From Methanofastidiosum sp. (lineage in GTDB: Archaea > Methanobacteriota_B > Thermococci > Methanofastidiosales > Methanofastidiosaceae), in NCBI GenBank assembly GCA_035362715.1, contig DAOSDU010000010.1, positions 1 through 59,448 of the forward strand: 59,448 nt of DNA. The letters are read 5' to 3'. A program made the translations under genes and the position numbers. The notes below the pieces were generated by a model, which was not told the DNA's origin, did not search any database, and worked only from the letters and a program-made list of their open reading frames with translations. Shown here in pieces: positions 1 through 7,966 of this stretch (position 1 is the stretch's first letter; each line of letters begins with the position of its first letter).

Positions 1-148
1 GGGATTGAACACAACAAAACTAAGAATAATCCATGCATCTGCTTACAGAGGCAGAGTAATCCCAGGATTTATGCCAAGAGCTTTTGGAAGAGCTTCACCC
101 TATAACAAGGAGCTTACAAATGTCGAGATAATTGTGGAGGAGAGATAA
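1..148 (+). CDS. rpl22: Large ribosomal subunit protein uL22, C-terminal fragment (5' end outside window)
   Basis: Reading from base 2, the first 48 codons end in TAA at 146-148 and contain the conserved uL22 C-terminal motif HASAYRGRVIPGFMPRAFGR followed by an acidic VEIIVEER tail. uL22 binds 23S rRNA and lines the peptide exit tunnel; this part is the globular end plus the tip of the tunnel-lining beta hairpin. The gene is cut by the window edge, not broken. Its stop overlaps the start of the next gene (TAATG), as in a translationally coupled operon, and uL22 followed by uS3 is the universal order. Confidence 0.93.
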   Translation, partial: GLNTTKLRIIHASAYRGRVIPGFMPRAFGRASPYNKELTNVEIIVEER

Positions 149-741
149 TGGCCATCGAGAGAAAATTTATAGAAGAAAGTGTTTCCAATTTAACGATTGA
201 TGAATTCCTTGGAGATTCACTAAAGAGAGCTGGCTATGCAGGGATGGATATCAAGAGAAATCCCCTTGGGACTAGAGTTACAGTTTTCGTGCAGAAGCCC
301 GGAATTGTCATAGGAAAAAGAGGAAGGGCCATTAAAGATTTGACAGACCAACTTGAAAGACCTCCTTTTAATCTAGAGAATCCTCAGATCGAAGTACAGC
401 AAATTGAAAATCCAGACCTTAATGCAGATGTAATGGCATTTCAGCTTGCAAGTGCTATTGAGAGGGGAGAACATTATAGACGGGCAGCTTATAATTACCT
501 TAGAAGAATAATGAGGTCTGGGGCAAAGGGTGCTGAAATTAAGATTTCAGGAAAACTCAGTGGAGAAAGAGCTCGTTCAATGAGATTTGCCGAAGGTTAC
601 CTAAAGAAATGTGGAGATCCAGCTATAGAGCATGTGAGAGTTGGGTATTCACCTGCAAAGAAGAAACTCGGTATAATCGGAATTGTAATCAAGATAATGC
701 CTCAAGACGTATCACTGCCAGATGAAATAAAGTTTAAGTAA
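148..741 (+). CDS. rps3: Small ribosomal subunit protein uS3
   Basis: A 197-residue protein with a type II KH domain. The GxxG loop is GKRG at residues 56-59, inside the uS3 signature PGIVIGKRGRAIKDL. The C-terminal half carries the conserved GAKGAEIKISGKLSGERARS segment that contacts 16S rRNA at the mRNA entry side of the 30S head. Length is close to other archaeal uS3 proteins. The ATG overlaps the uL22 stop, so coupling with the upstream gene is likely. Nothing unusual was seen. Confidence 0.97.
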   Translation: MAIERKFIEESVSNLTIDEFLGDSLKRAGYAGMDIKRNPLGTRVTVFVQKPGIVIGKRGRAIKDLTDQLERPPFNLENPQIEVQQIENPDLNADVMAFQLASAIERGEHYRRAAYNYLRRIMRSGAKGAEIKISGKLSGERARSMRFAEGYLKKCGDPAIEHVRVGYSPAKKKLGIIGIVIKIMPQDVSLPDEIKFK

Positions 742-754
742 TAGGTGTATAATA

Positions 755-964
755 ATGGCAATATATAGAGTAGACGATATAAGAGACCTTTCAGTTGAAG
801 AAATTGAAAATAATATAGATGAACTTAAAAGCGAATTATCAAAGGAAAGGTCTTTACTTGCTACAGGCAGCGCACCAGAAAATCCTGGAAGGATAAGGGA
901 GCTTAGAAGGACTATAGCAAGATTAAAAACAATAAAGGCTGAAAAGGAGAAGCAAAATGAGTGA
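755..964 (+). CDS. rpl29: Large ribosomal subunit protein uL29
   Basis: A 69-residue, highly charged two-helix protein. The pattern of a short N-terminal helix (DDIRDLSVEEIENNIDELKSE) and a second helix with NPGRIRELRRTIARLKTI is typical of uL29, which sits near the peptide exit tunnel. It lies between uS3 and aIF1/SUI1, the usual euryarchaeal order. A GGTG element (745-748) precedes the ATG. Its last codons overlap the next gene by 8 bases. Confidence 0.95.
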   Translation: MAIYRVDDIRDLSVEEIENNIDELKSELSKERSLLATGSAPENPGRIRELRRTIARLKTIKAEKEKQNE

Positions 965-1265
965 GATTTGTGCAGTTTGTGGCCTTCCCAAAGATCTTTG
1001 CGTCTGCGAAGAAATCGCTAGGGAAGAACAACAAATACGCATTTTCACCGAAAGAAGAAGATTTGGAAAACTTATGACGGTCGTTGAAGGAATTGATTCA
1101 TCAAATATCGACATTAAGGATCTGTGTACAACTCTAAAGACAAAATGTGCATGCGGTGGAACTTCAAAAGACGGAAAGATTGAACTTCAAGGGGAGCACA
1201 AGAACAAGGTTAAAAAAATATTAATTGACCTTGGATTTAGTAAGGATATGATTGTAGTTTCATGA
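957..1265 (+). CDS. Translation initiation factor aIF1 (SUI1 family)
   Basis: A 102-residue SUI1/eIF1-family protein. The N-terminus carries a small metal-binding knuckle (C5, C8, C15, C17). The SUI1 fold follows, with LKTKCACGGTSKDGKIELQG at about residues 60-79, which matches the conserved basic loop that contacts the 30S P site. aIF1 monitors start-codon selection. Archaeal SUI1 genes commonly sit between uL29 and the RNase P protein Rpp29. It overlaps uL29 by 8 bases and the next gene by 4, so translational coupling is likely. The family is also annotated as Yci-H-like stress response protein. Confidence 0.93.
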   Translation: MSEICAVCGLPKDLCVCEEIAREEQQIRIFTERRRFGKLMTVVEGIDSSNIDIKDLCTTLKTKCACGGTSKDGKIELQGEHKNKVKKILIDLGFSKDMIVVS

Positions 1266-1495
1266 ATCACATAATACTCTTGGGGAAACAAGTCGAGGTA
1301 ATCCAAAGCTCAAATAGATATGAAGTTGGTATTAAAGGATTGGTCATTGAGGATACAAAAAATACGATAAAAGTAAGGACAGAAAATGGAGTAAAAATCT
1401 TAATAAAAAATAGTATAATCCTGATGATTAACGATAAAAAAATTGATGGTAACTTACTCATAGGGAAGGAAGAAGAAAGAATCAAGAGGATGTGA
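1262..1495 (+). CDS. rnp1: RNase P protein component 1 (Rpp29/Pop4)
   Basis: A 77-residue protein with the Rpp29 core: a small beta barrel including GIKGLVIEDTKNTIKV and the C-terminal motif IDGNLLIGKEEERIKRM, equivalent to the family's IxGxxLxGRPExR ending. It is a protein subunit of archaeal RNase P, which matures tRNA 5' ends. At 77 residues it is shorter than most archaeal homologues, having almost no N-terminal extension. Its position between aIF1 and uS17 is standard for Euryarchaeota and supports the call. Confidence 0.88.
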   Translation: MNHIILLGKQVEVIQSSNRYEVGIKGLVIEDTKNTIKVRTENGVKILIKNSIILMINDKKIDGNLLIGKEEERIKRM

Positions 1496-1499
1496 TGTG

Positions 1500-1811
1500 A
1501 TGATCGGCATCGATGTAAAAGAACCTAAAAAAAGTTGTAATAATGAAAAATGTCCATTTCACGGAACTTTACCTGTCAGAGGCAAATTAATGGAAGGGAA
1601 GATTGTAAGCGATAAGATGAATAAAACAGTCGTCGTTAAAAAAGAGTTTATGACAAAACTCGACAAATACGAGAGATTTGAAAAGAGAAGTACAAGAATT
1701 TCAGCACATATTCCCGACTGTATTAATGCTAAAACAGGCGACAATGTGAAAATAATGGAATGCAGACCATTAAGCAAGACAAAAAAGTTCGTTGTCGTTG
1801 AGGTGATCTGA
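1500..1811 (+). CDS. rps17: Small ribosomal subunit protein uS17
   Basis: An OB-fold ribosomal protein of 103 residues. It has the archaeal N-terminal signature with C and H residues (CNNEKCPFHGTLPVRG) and the core motif GKIVSDKMNKTVVVKKE. An in-frame GTG lies at 1497, but the ATG at 1500 is preferred because GAGG at 1487-1490 then sits at normal spacing. uS17 binds 16S rRNA in the body of the small subunit and is an early assembly protein. The stop TGA overlaps the ATG of uL14. Confidence 0.95.
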   Translation: MIGIDVKEPKKSCNNEKCPFHGTLPVRGKLMEGKIVSDKMNKTVVVKKEFMTKLDKYERFEKRSTRISAHIPDCINAKTGDNVKIMECRPLSKTKKFVVVEVI

Positions 1812-2233
1812 TGGCGAAAGGTGCAGGAGCAACTCGTGGAAGGTCAACTGTAAGGCCTGGCAGATTTCACACAACTAAAACAAGATTAGTTTGTGCCGAT
1901 AATACTGGTGCAAAAGAACTTGAAATTGTTGCGGTAATCAATTACAAAGGTACCTCTAGAAGATACCCAAAAGCCGGTGTTGGAGATATGGTAATGGTAT
2001 CTGTTAAAAAAGGCAGACCAGATGTCAAAAAGAAGGTATTGCCTGCCGTTATAATAAGGCAGAGAAAAGAATACAAGAGAATAGACGGTACAAGAATTAA
2101 ATTTGAAGATAATGCAGCCGTTATTACTGGTGACGACGGCGTTCCAAAAGGCTCTGAAGTAAGGGGCCCTGTTGCAAAAGAAGCAGTTGAAAAATGGGTT
2201 AGAATTGCTAACGTTGCAAGTATTATAGTATAG
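1811..2233 (+). CDS. rpl14: Large ribosomal subunit protein uL14
   Basis: A 140-residue uL14 with the signature VCADNTGAKELEIVAVINY and the VKKGRPDVKKKVLPAVIIRQ segment. It sits at the subunit interface and contacts 16S helix 14 and, in archaea, is near the aIF6 binding site. A GGTG element (1802-1805) lies five bases upstream of the ATG, a clear example of the spacing used in this genome. The size and operon position are normal. Confidence 0.97.
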   Translation: MAKGAGATRGRSTVRPGRFHTTKTRLVCADNTGAKELEIVAVINYKGTSRRYPKAGVGDMVMVSVKKGRPDVKKKVLPAVIIRQRKEYKRIDGTRIKFEDNAAVITGDDGVPKGSEVRGPVAKEAVEKWVRIANVASIIV

Positions 2234-2245
2234 AGGGGGATAAGA

Positions 2246-2614
2246 ATGATTAAAAAATACTCAGGAAAACCATCAAAGCAGAGAAAAAGGCACTTTAATG
2301 CGCCACTCCATAAAAAACACAGTTTAGTGTCTTCTCACCTAGCCACAAGCCTTAGAAATAAGGTAGAAGCAAGATCCTTACCATTAAGAAAAGGTGACAA
2401 GGTCAGAGTAATGAGAGGGGATTTCAAAGATCACGAAGGTGAAGTAACAAAGGTAGATCTCAAAGCAATCAAGATATATGTAGATGGTGCAGTTGTAGAG
2501 AAGGCAGATGGAACTAAAATTGAGTATCCTATACACCCTTCAAATTTAGAGATTATTGATATTGACAGAAAGGATGAGATGAGAGATAAAGCTATTGGGA
2601 GAAAGGGAGAATAA
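2246..2614 (+). CDS. rpl24: Large ribosomal subunit protein uL24
   Basis: A 122-residue protein with the KOW motif KGDKVRVMRGDFKDHEGEV at about residues 49-67 and the archaeal/eukaryotic extensions on both sides. uL24 is an assembly initiator of the large subunit and lies near the exit tunnel. The N-terminal SGKPSKQRKRHFNAPLHKKH is typical of archaeal uL24. It lies between uL14 and eS4 as expected. Confidence 0.96.
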   Translation: MIKKYSGKPSKQRKRHFNAPLHKKHSLVSSHLATSLRNKVEARSLPLRKGDKVRVMRGDFKDHEGEVTKVDLKAIKIYVDGAVVEKADGTKIEYPIHPSNLEIIDIDRKDEMRDKAIGRKGE

Positions 2615-2623
2615 GGTGGTAAA

Positions 2624-3337
2624 GTGGGGAGAAAAGGACAGAGAAGATCATTAAAAAGATTATTTGCTCCAAAAAATTGGAGAATCGAGAGAAAAGTTAA
2701 GGAATGGACCGTAAAACCTATTCCAGGCCCTCATTCCAAAGAGGTGTCAATTCCGATTACAATCTTACTTAGAGATTATCTTGGGCACGCCACAAATAGG
2801 AAAGAGGTAAATTTTATCCTACACAACGGTGATGTTCTTGTAAATGGAAGGCCAATTAAAGATTCCAGTTTTCCTGTAGGTATTATGGACGTTATAGAAA
2901 TTCCCAAAACAAAGGAATATTTCCGAGTATTGTTTGACAAGAAAGGGTCCGTAAATCTTCTTAAGATAGATGAGTCTGAAAAGAATACTAAACTCTTCAA
3001 ATTGGTTAATAAGACGATTGTTACAGGAAAAAAAGTTCAATTGAATCTCCACGATGGAACGAACTTGCTGTCTGAAGAAGGATATAAAACATCTTCAACA
3101 TTAGTAATGAAAGTTCCTGATATGAAAATTGTAGATTCACTCGAATTTAAAGAAGGTTACATTGGACTAGTCATTAAAGGTAAAAACGTTTCAAGGATAG
3201 GTAAGATTTCAAAGATAACTCCATTTGGAATATATAAAGATGCAGTATTATTAGAATCAGGAAATGACAAGTTTCAGACATTGAAAGATTATGTGCTTGT
3301 CGTTGGAAAAGATTCTCCCATAATTAAACTTGAGTGA
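2624..3337 (+). CDS. rps4e: Small ribosomal subunit protein eS4
   Basis: A 237-residue eS4 protein, found only in archaea and eukaryotes. The N-terminal LKRLFAPKNWRIERKVKEW is followed by an S4-like RNA-binding segment (GDVLVNGRPIKDSSFPVGIMDV) and a C-terminal KOW-like region (GKISKITPFGIYKDAV). It starts with GTG at 2624, after GGTGG at 2613-2617. It lies between uL24 and uL5, the usual euryarchaeal order. Length is normal. Confidence 0.95.
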   Translation: MGRKGQRRSLKRLFAPKNWRIERKVKEWTVKPIPGPHSKEVSIPITILLRDYLGHATNRKEVNFILHNGDVLVNGRPIKDSSFPVGIMDVIEIPKTKEYFRVLFDKKGSVNLLKIDESEKNTKLFKLVNKTIVTGKKVQLNLHDGTNLLSEEGYKTSSTLVMKVPDMKIVDSLEFKEGYIGLVIKGKNVSRIGKISKITPFGIYKDAVLLESGNDKFQTLKDYVLVVGKDSPIIKLE

Positions 3338-3348
3338 GGCTGGCAAAC

Positions 3349-3879
3349 ATGGAAGAGATACTAAAAAATTGGGAAAATCCTATGAGAAAACCATACCTAT
3401 CAAAAGTAACTGTCAATATGGGGGTAGGGGAATCAGGAGAAAAACTAGAAAAAGCTAGGGCACTTCTTGAATTTCTTACCGGTCAGGCACCTATTAGAAA
3501 TAATGCCAGACAAACCAATAAAGAATTTGCAATTAGAAAAGATGAACCTATTGCAGTTTCTGTTACTCTTAGAAGGGAAAAGGCTAGTAAATTCCTTATG
3601 AGAACACTAGAAGCAGTGGAATTTAATCTAAAGGAAAGAAGTTTTGATAATCGCGGTAATTTCTCTTTTGGCATAAAAGAACACATAGATCTTCCTGATG
3701 TTCAATACGACCCTGAAGTCGGAATCTTCGGAATGGATGTATGTGTAAATCTTCAAAAGAGAGGACTTAGAGTAAAAGAGAGAAGAATTAAAAAGAGCCA
3801 CGTACCCATAAGGCATCAGTTGACCAAAGAAGAAGGGATACTGTTCGCTAAGCAGGAGTTTGGGGTGAACATTATATGA
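3349..3879 (+). CDS. rpl5: Large ribosomal subunit protein uL5
   Basis: uL5 of the central protuberance, which binds 5S rRNA. Motifs include NPMRKPYLSKVTVNMGVGES near the N-terminus and FSFGIKEHIDLPDVQYDPEVG later. The reading frame is open from a GTG at 3334, but I choose the ATG at 3349: GAGG at 3336-3339 then has normal spacing and the protein begins where archaeal homologues begin (176 residues). Its stop overlaps the ATG of the short uS14 gene. Confidence 0.95.
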   Translation: MEEILKNWENPMRKPYLSKVTVNMGVGESGEKLEKARALLEFLTGQAPIRNNARQTNKEFAIRKDEPIAVSVTLRREKASKFLMRTLEAVEFNLKERSFDNRGNFSFGIKEHIDLPDVQYDPEVGIFGMDVCVNLQKRGLRVKERRIKKSHVPIRHQLTKEEGILFAKQEFGVNII

Positions 3880-4019
3880 ATAAAAAGTTTGGAGTAGGCT
3901 CAAGAACATGCAGACGCTGCGGTACCCACCGTGCAGTCATTCGAAGATATAATCTTATGGTTTGCAGGCGCTGCTTTAGAGAAGTTGCCAGAAAAATTGG
4001 CTTCAAAAAATATCATTAG
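3876..4019 (+). CDS. rps14: Small ribosomal subunit protein uS14, zinc-binding form
   Basis: A 47-residue protein that is easy to miss because of its size. Translation from ATG 3876 gives two CxxC pairs (C12-R-R-C15 and C30-R-R-C33) that bind one zinc, within the uS14 pattern RTCRRCGTHRAVIRRYNLMV. It ends FKKYH followed by TAG. The start overlaps the uL5 stop (ATGA). uS14 sits in the 30S head; the position between uL5 and uS8 is universal. Confidence 0.95.
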   Translation: MNKKFGVGSRTCRRCGTHRAVIRRYNLMVCRRCFREVARKIGFKKYH

Positions 4020-4029
4020 GTGATTAAAG

Positions 4030-4416
4030 ATGAAAATAGATCCTTTGGCCGACGCACTTTCAAATATTTATAATTATGAAAATGCTAGAAAGCCCGATTG
4101 CGTTATCCCCGCATCAAAACTTATGGGCAATATCCTAAGAATTATGCAGAAATGGGGGTACATAGGAGCATTTGAGTTTATAGACGATGGTAAGAACGGC
4201 CTATTTAAAGTTGAATTAATGGGGGCTATAAATAAGTGCGGTGTTATAAAACCAAGAACCCCCGCAAAGAATAATGAACTTGAGGATTGGGAAATGAGAT
4301 ATCTCCCTGCAAAGGAGTTTGGAATATTAATAATGTCAACTCCAAACGGAGTAATGTCCCACAAGAAGGCCAAAGAGCAAAACATTGGAGGCATTCTATT
4401 AGCTTATGTTTACTAG
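4030..4416 (+). CDS. rps8: Small ribosomal subunit protein uS8
   Basis: A 128-residue uS8 with the N-terminal DPLADALSNIYNYENARKPD pattern and the C-terminal motif GILIMSTPNGVMSHKKAKE, which binds helix 21 of 16S rRNA. A GGTGA element at 4019-4023 lies six bases before the ATG. The order uS14-uS8-uL6 is as in other archaea and bacteria. Confidence 0.96.
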   Translation: MKIDPLADALSNIYNYENARKPDCVIPASKLMGNILRIMQKWGYIGAFEFIDDGKNGLFKVELMGAINKCGVIKPRTPAKNNELEDWEMRYLPAKEFGILIMSTPNGVMSHKKAKEQNIGGILLAYVY

Positions 4417-4425
4417 GTGATGTTT

Positions 4426-4974
4426 ATGGTACAACATGTCGAATGGTTTATTGATATCCCAGAATCTGTAAAAGTTACAATAGATGGGGCAAGAGTTAGT
4501 GTAGAGGGGCCAAAAGGTAAGTTGGAGAGAGATTTTCACTTAAAGAACCTTAAAATGGAGAAAATCGAAGGCGATAAACAAATTAGAGTCGCAATGCTCC
4601 ACGCATACAAGAAAGAAAAGGCTATGATAGGTACCATCAGTTCGCATCTAAGAAATATGATAAAAGGAGTTTCAGAAGGATTTGAATACAAGATGAAAAT
4701 TATATATGCACATTTTCCAATGAATGTTAAATTAGATGGAAAGCAGCTAGTGATTTCAAATTTCCTTGGTGAAAAAAGCCCTAGAAAAGCAAATATTTTT
4801 GGTAATGTAGCGGTAAAAGTTTCCGGTGAATTTGTTACTGTAAATGGTATTAACTTGGAAGAAGTTGGTCAAACTGCAGCCAATATAGAGCTTGCTACAA
4901 GGGTAAGAAAAAGAGACCCAAGAGTATTTCAGGATGGTATTTATTTACTTGAAAGGGATGGAGTCCCAATATAG
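4426..4974 (+). CDS. rpl6: Large ribosomal subunit protein uL6
   Basis: A two-domain uL6 protein with the N-terminal IDIPESVKVTIDGARVSVEG and the C-terminal DPRVFQDGIYLLERDGVPI ending. It binds near the sarcin-ricin loop of 23S rRNA. Three in-frame starts exist (GTG 4417, ATG 4420, ATG 4426). The GGTGA at 4416-4420 is a good ribosome binding site for ATG 4426, so I use that one (182 residues). Confidence 0.94.
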   Translation: MVQHVEWFIDIPESVKVTIDGARVSVEGPKGKLERDFHLKNLKMEKIEGDKQIRVAMLHAYKKEKAMIGTISSHLRNMIKGVSEGFEYKMKIIYAHFPMNVKLDGKQLVISNFLGEKSPRKANIFGNVAVKVSGEFVTVNGINLEEVGQTAANIELATRVRKRDPRVFQDGIYLLERDGVPI

Positions 4975-4984
4975 GTGAGATGAA

Positions 4985-5512
4985 ATGAGTTCACGATTAT
5001 TAAGAGTGAGAAAAAAGCTTAATAGCAAGAGGCCAAAATTTCTAAGAACTGAAACATGGAAACATATATCCTTTAAGAATGATCCTAAATGGAGAAAACC
5101 TAGAGGTAAAGATAACAAGATGAGAATGAAAAGAAGCGGAAAGCAACCTCTAGTTTCAGTTGGATACAGGGGGCCAAAAGAAGTCAGAGGCAGACATGCG
5201 TCTGGCTTGGAAGAGGTCATGATTACAAATCCAGGACAAATTGATGGCCTAAAAAATGTCATAATTAGAATTAATGCGGCTGTTGGAAACAAAAAGAAGA
5301 TTGAGATAGTCAAGAAAGCTGCTAAATCTAATCTTAAAATAGCAAATCCATCCTTGACACATGTAAAAGTTACCTCAGTAGAAGAGTTTGATGCTATTGA
5401 ACATATTAAAGATCATATCCAGAAATTAATAGTTCCACTTAGTATTGATAGCGACACAAGGTCTGATATAGTGAGAAAGGCAGAAGATGCCGGTATATTG
5501 GTGGAGGAATGA
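4985..5512 (+). CDS. rpl32e: Large ribosomal subunit protein eL32, with C-terminal extension
   Basis: The core is eL32, absent from bacteria: KRPKFLRTETWKHISFKND, then WRKPRGKDNKMRMKRSGK and VGYRGPKEVRGRHASGLEEV. The core normally ends after a helix and an NPS/NPT beta strand (here around residues 125-133). This protein carries about 40 more residues, to 175 in total. Part of the extension (DIVRKAEDAGILV) looks like a repeat of the core ending (EIVKKAAKSNLKI). The gene lies between uL6 and eL19 as usual. Confidence 0.92.
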   Translation: MSSRLLRVRKKLNSKRPKFLRTETWKHISFKNDPKWRKPRGKDNKMRMKRSGKQPLVSVGYRGPKEVRGRHASGLEEVMITNPGQIDGLKNVIIRINAAVGNKKKIEIVKKAAKSNLKIANPSLTHVKVTSVEEFDAIEHIKDHIQKLIVPLSIDSDTRSDIVRKAEDAGILVEE

Positions 5513-5516
5513 TCGC

Positions 5517-5978
5517 ATGGATCTAAAAGTTCAGAAAAGACTTGCATCACAGTTATTAAAATGCGGTGAAGGTAGAGTTTGGGTTGACGGTAACAGCGCA
5601 TCTGAGATTTCTATGGCAATTACTAGAGAAGACGTTAGAAAATTAATCGATAGCGGCAAGATTAAGAAGAAACAGGAAGCAGGCATATCAAGACATAGAG
5701 CAAGAGAAAGACACGTCAAAAGAAAGAAAGGAAGAATGAGTGGATTTGGATCCCGAAAAGGGAAAGCCACTGCGAGATATCCTAAAAAGAGGAGATGGAT
5801 TAATACAATAAGACCATTAAGAAGAACTTTGATCGAGCTAAGAGAATCCAAAAATATTGATAAAAGTTCATACAGAAAACTTTATAGGATGGCTAAAGGT
5901 GGAGCTTTTAGAAGTGTTTCATATATGAGTAATTACATAAAAGAACACGGCCTTGTATCAGAAAAGAGGAAGAGGTGA
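5517..5978 (+). CDS. rpl19e: Large ribosomal subunit protein eL19
   Basis: A 153-residue eL19 with the conserved QKRLASQLLKCGEGRVWVD start, SRHRARERHVKRKKGRMSG in the middle and a long C-terminal helix. eL19 forms an intersubunit bridge. The frame is open further upstream (to 5487), but ATG 5517 gives the family's N-terminus and has GGAGG at 5502-5506, so I use it. The gene is found only in archaea and eukaryotes. Confidence 0.95.
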   Translation: MDLKVQKRLASQLLKCGEGRVWVDGNSASEISMAITREDVRKLIDSGKIKKKQEAGISRHRARERHVKRKKGRMSGFGSRKGKATARYPKKRRWINTIRPLRRTLIELRESKNIDKSSYRKLYRMAKGGAFRSVSYMSNYIKEHGLVSEKRKR

Positions 5979-5982
5979 AGCA

Positions 5983-6555
5983 ATGGCAACTGGACCAAGA
6001 TCAAGAGTACCTTTTAAGAGAAGAAGGGATGGTAAGACTAACTATAGGAGAAGGCTCGCCTTAGTCAAATCTGGAAAGAATAGGGTCGTAATAAGAAAAT
6101 CACTAAATAATATATTAATTCAAATTGTAAGTTCTACATTTGAAGGCGATAAAACTCTTACAACAGCCTTCTCAAAGGAATTAAGAGATATGGGATGGAA
6201 CTTCCACTGCGGTAACACACCAGCAGCATATCTTACGGGATACCTTTGTGGCAAAAGGGCTAAAAAGATTGCAGATGAATTCATACTAGACATAGGCCTT
6301 CAAAGATCCATAAAAGGTGGAAGGAACTACGCAGCTTTGAAAGGATTCGTTGACTCAGGATGTAACGTTAACGTAGATGAAAGTATATTCCCTCCAGAAA
6401 ACAGATTAAAGGGAGAGGACATCTCCTCATACTATGAAGGTCTTGACGAATCTCTAAAAGAGAAGAATTTTTCTAATTATTTGAAAAATAAAACTGATCC
6501 TTCAAAAATGCCAGGGATGTTTGAAGAGATTAAAACTAAAATAGACAAACTATGA
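5983..6555 (+). CDS. rpl18: Large ribosomal subunit protein uL18
   Basis: A 190-residue archaeal-length uL18 that binds 5S rRNA with uL5. It has MATGPRSRVPFKRRRDGKTN at the N-terminus and the core pattern ALVKSGKNRVVIRKSLNNI. The open frame extends upstream to a TTG at 5953 that overlaps eL19. ATG 5983 is preceded by GAGGTGA (5970-5976) and matches the family's start, so it is preferred. Confidence 0.95.
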   Translation: MATGPRSRVPFKRRRDGKTNYRRRLALVKSGKNRVVIRKSLNNILIQIVSSTFEGDKTLTTAFSKELRDMGWNFHCGNTPAAYLTGYLCGKRAKKIADEFILDIGLQRSIKGGRNYAALKGFVDSGCNVNVDESIFPPENRLKGEDISSYYEGLDESLKEKNFSNYLKNKTDPSKMPGMFEEIKTKIDKL

Positions 6556-6565
6556 GGTGTATATA

Positions 6566-7486
6566 ATGCCAAGAAAGAAAAAAGAAATCATCGAAGAACC
6601 TGTTGAGGAAGTAAAGGAAGAGCCATTAGAGACCCTTGAGGCCAAAGAGATAATTGAAGAACCAAGTGAAATAGTTGAAGACATCCCCGAAGAAGATGCA
6701 TTAGAAGAAACTCCCCTGGAAGATGAAAGTGCTGAAGATGTCGTTATTAAAGATACAACCTCTGAAGAAGAAGTTATAAAGAAACTATCTATTGCTGAGA
6801 AGAAAAGACTTGAGGAAGAAAGAAAATCTATGGGAAATAGGTGGAATCCCAAGACAAAGCTTGGCAAAATGGTAGCAAACGGAGAAATTACTGATATTTC
6901 ACAGATATTAAATAAGGGCCTTAGAATAATGGAGCCTGAGATAGTAGATGTATTACTACCAGAAGTTACAGATCAGAATAATCAGGAAGTCCTAAACATT
7001 AATATGGTTCAGAGAATGACCGACTCTGGAAGAAAAGTCAGATTTTCAGTAATGGTTGTTATAGGTAACAGAAATGGTTACGTTGGAATCGGTAAGGCCA
7101 AAGCAAAAGAAGTTGGTCCTGCAATTAGAAAAGCAATCAATAATGCCAAACTTAATGTTATCCAAGTGAAGAGAGGATGTGGCAGTTGGGAATGCAAATG
7201 CGGTACAGCTCACACAGTTCCATTTAGAGTAACTGGCAAGGCAAGTAGTGTCACAGTAACGTTAATACCTGCCCCAAACGGTTTGGGCCTTGCAGTAGGT
7301 GGAGTCGGTAAGAAGATCCTATCTCTTGCAGGAATAAAAGATGCATGGTCAAAAACCGATGGCCAGACACAGACAACAGTTAACTTTGCGAACGCAGTAA
7401 TGGACGCGCTCTACCAAACAAACACAATGAGTGCACAAGAGAGAGACATTAAGGTCATAGGTATTGTCACAGGAAATACTAATTAG
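6566..7486 (+). CDS. rps5: Small ribosomal subunit protein uS5 with a long acidic N-terminal extension
   Basis: The C-terminal ~215 residues are ordinary archaeal uS5. They begin near residue 92 (RWNPKTKLGKMVANGEITDI) and include the double-stranded RNA-binding core GRKVRFSVMVVIGNRNGYVG and GKASSVTVTLIPAPNGLGLA. Residues 9-80 are an added segment very rich in Glu and Asp, followed by a short basic stretch, giving 306 residues in all. GTG 6557 is an alternative start but ATG 6566 follows GAGGTG at proper spacing. uS5 works at the mRNA entry site and in decoding fidelity. The extension's role is unknown. Confidence 0.94.
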   Translation: MPRKKKEIIEEPVEEVKEEPLETLEAKEIIEEPSEIVEDIPEEDALEETPLEDESAEDVVIKDTTSEEEVIKKLSIAEKKRLEEERKSMGNRWNPKTKLGKMVANGEITDISQILNKGLRIMEPEIVDVLLPEVTDQNNQEVLNINMVQRMTDSGRKVRFSVMVVIGNRNGYVGIGKAKAKEVGPAIRKAINNAKLNVIQVKRGCGSWECKCGTAHTVPFRVTGKASSVTVTLIPAPNGLGLAVGGVGKKILSLAGIKDAWSKTDGQTQTTVNFANAVMDALYQTNTMSAQERDIKVIGIVTGNTN

Positions 7487-7494
7487 GTGAGATT

Positions 7495-7956
7495 ATGAAC
7501 AGATTAGCTGTTGTAAGAGTAAGAGGAAGGGTGGACGTAAGAAAAGACGTACAGGACACCCTAAAAATGCTTAATTTAACTAAGGCAAATCACTGCGTTA
7601 TAATAGACGATAGGGAGTCTTTTGCAGGAATGTTACAAAAAGTTAAAGATTATGTTACATACGGACCGATTGACACAACCACTCTATCTAAACTCATAAT
7701 TAAGTGGGGAAGATTAGAGGGGGATATTCGAATTACTGAGGAGTATGTTAAGGAAAAGACGGGAAAAGATTTAGCTACTTTTTGTAAAGATTTCTTAGAG
7801 TTTAAAAATGAACTTTCTGACCTTAATTTGAAAAAGGTATTCAGGCTTCATCCTCCTCACAGTGGATATGAAGCAACAAAGAAACCATATACATTAGGTG
7901 GAACTCTAGGTGCAAGAGATATTGAAATCAACAGCCTTATTCAAAAAATGATTTAG
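7495..7956 (+). CDS. rpl30: Large ribosomal subunit protein uL30
   Basis: A 153-residue uL30 of the long archaeal/eukaryotic type. It begins LAVVRVRGRVDVRKDVQDTL, the typical uL30 strand-helix start. The archaeal extension ends with FRLHPPHSGYEATKKPYTLG, another family signature. It lies between uS5 and uL15 as in other archaea, preceded by GGTGA at 7486-7490. Confidence 0.95.
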   Translation: MNRLAVVRVRGRVDVRKDVQDTLKMLNLTKANHCVIIDDRESFAGMLQKVKDYVTYGPIDTTTLSKLIIKWGRLEGDIRITEEYVKEKTGKDLATFCKDFLEFKNELSDLNLKKVFRLHPPHSGYEATKKPYTLGGTLGARDIEINSLIQKMI

Positions 7957-7966
7957 GTGTTTTAAG

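Noticed and set aside
4945..5313. A 122-residue minus-strand reading frame over eL32
   Set aside because: It is antisense to a conserved ribosomal protein gene and has no recognisable domain or promoter.
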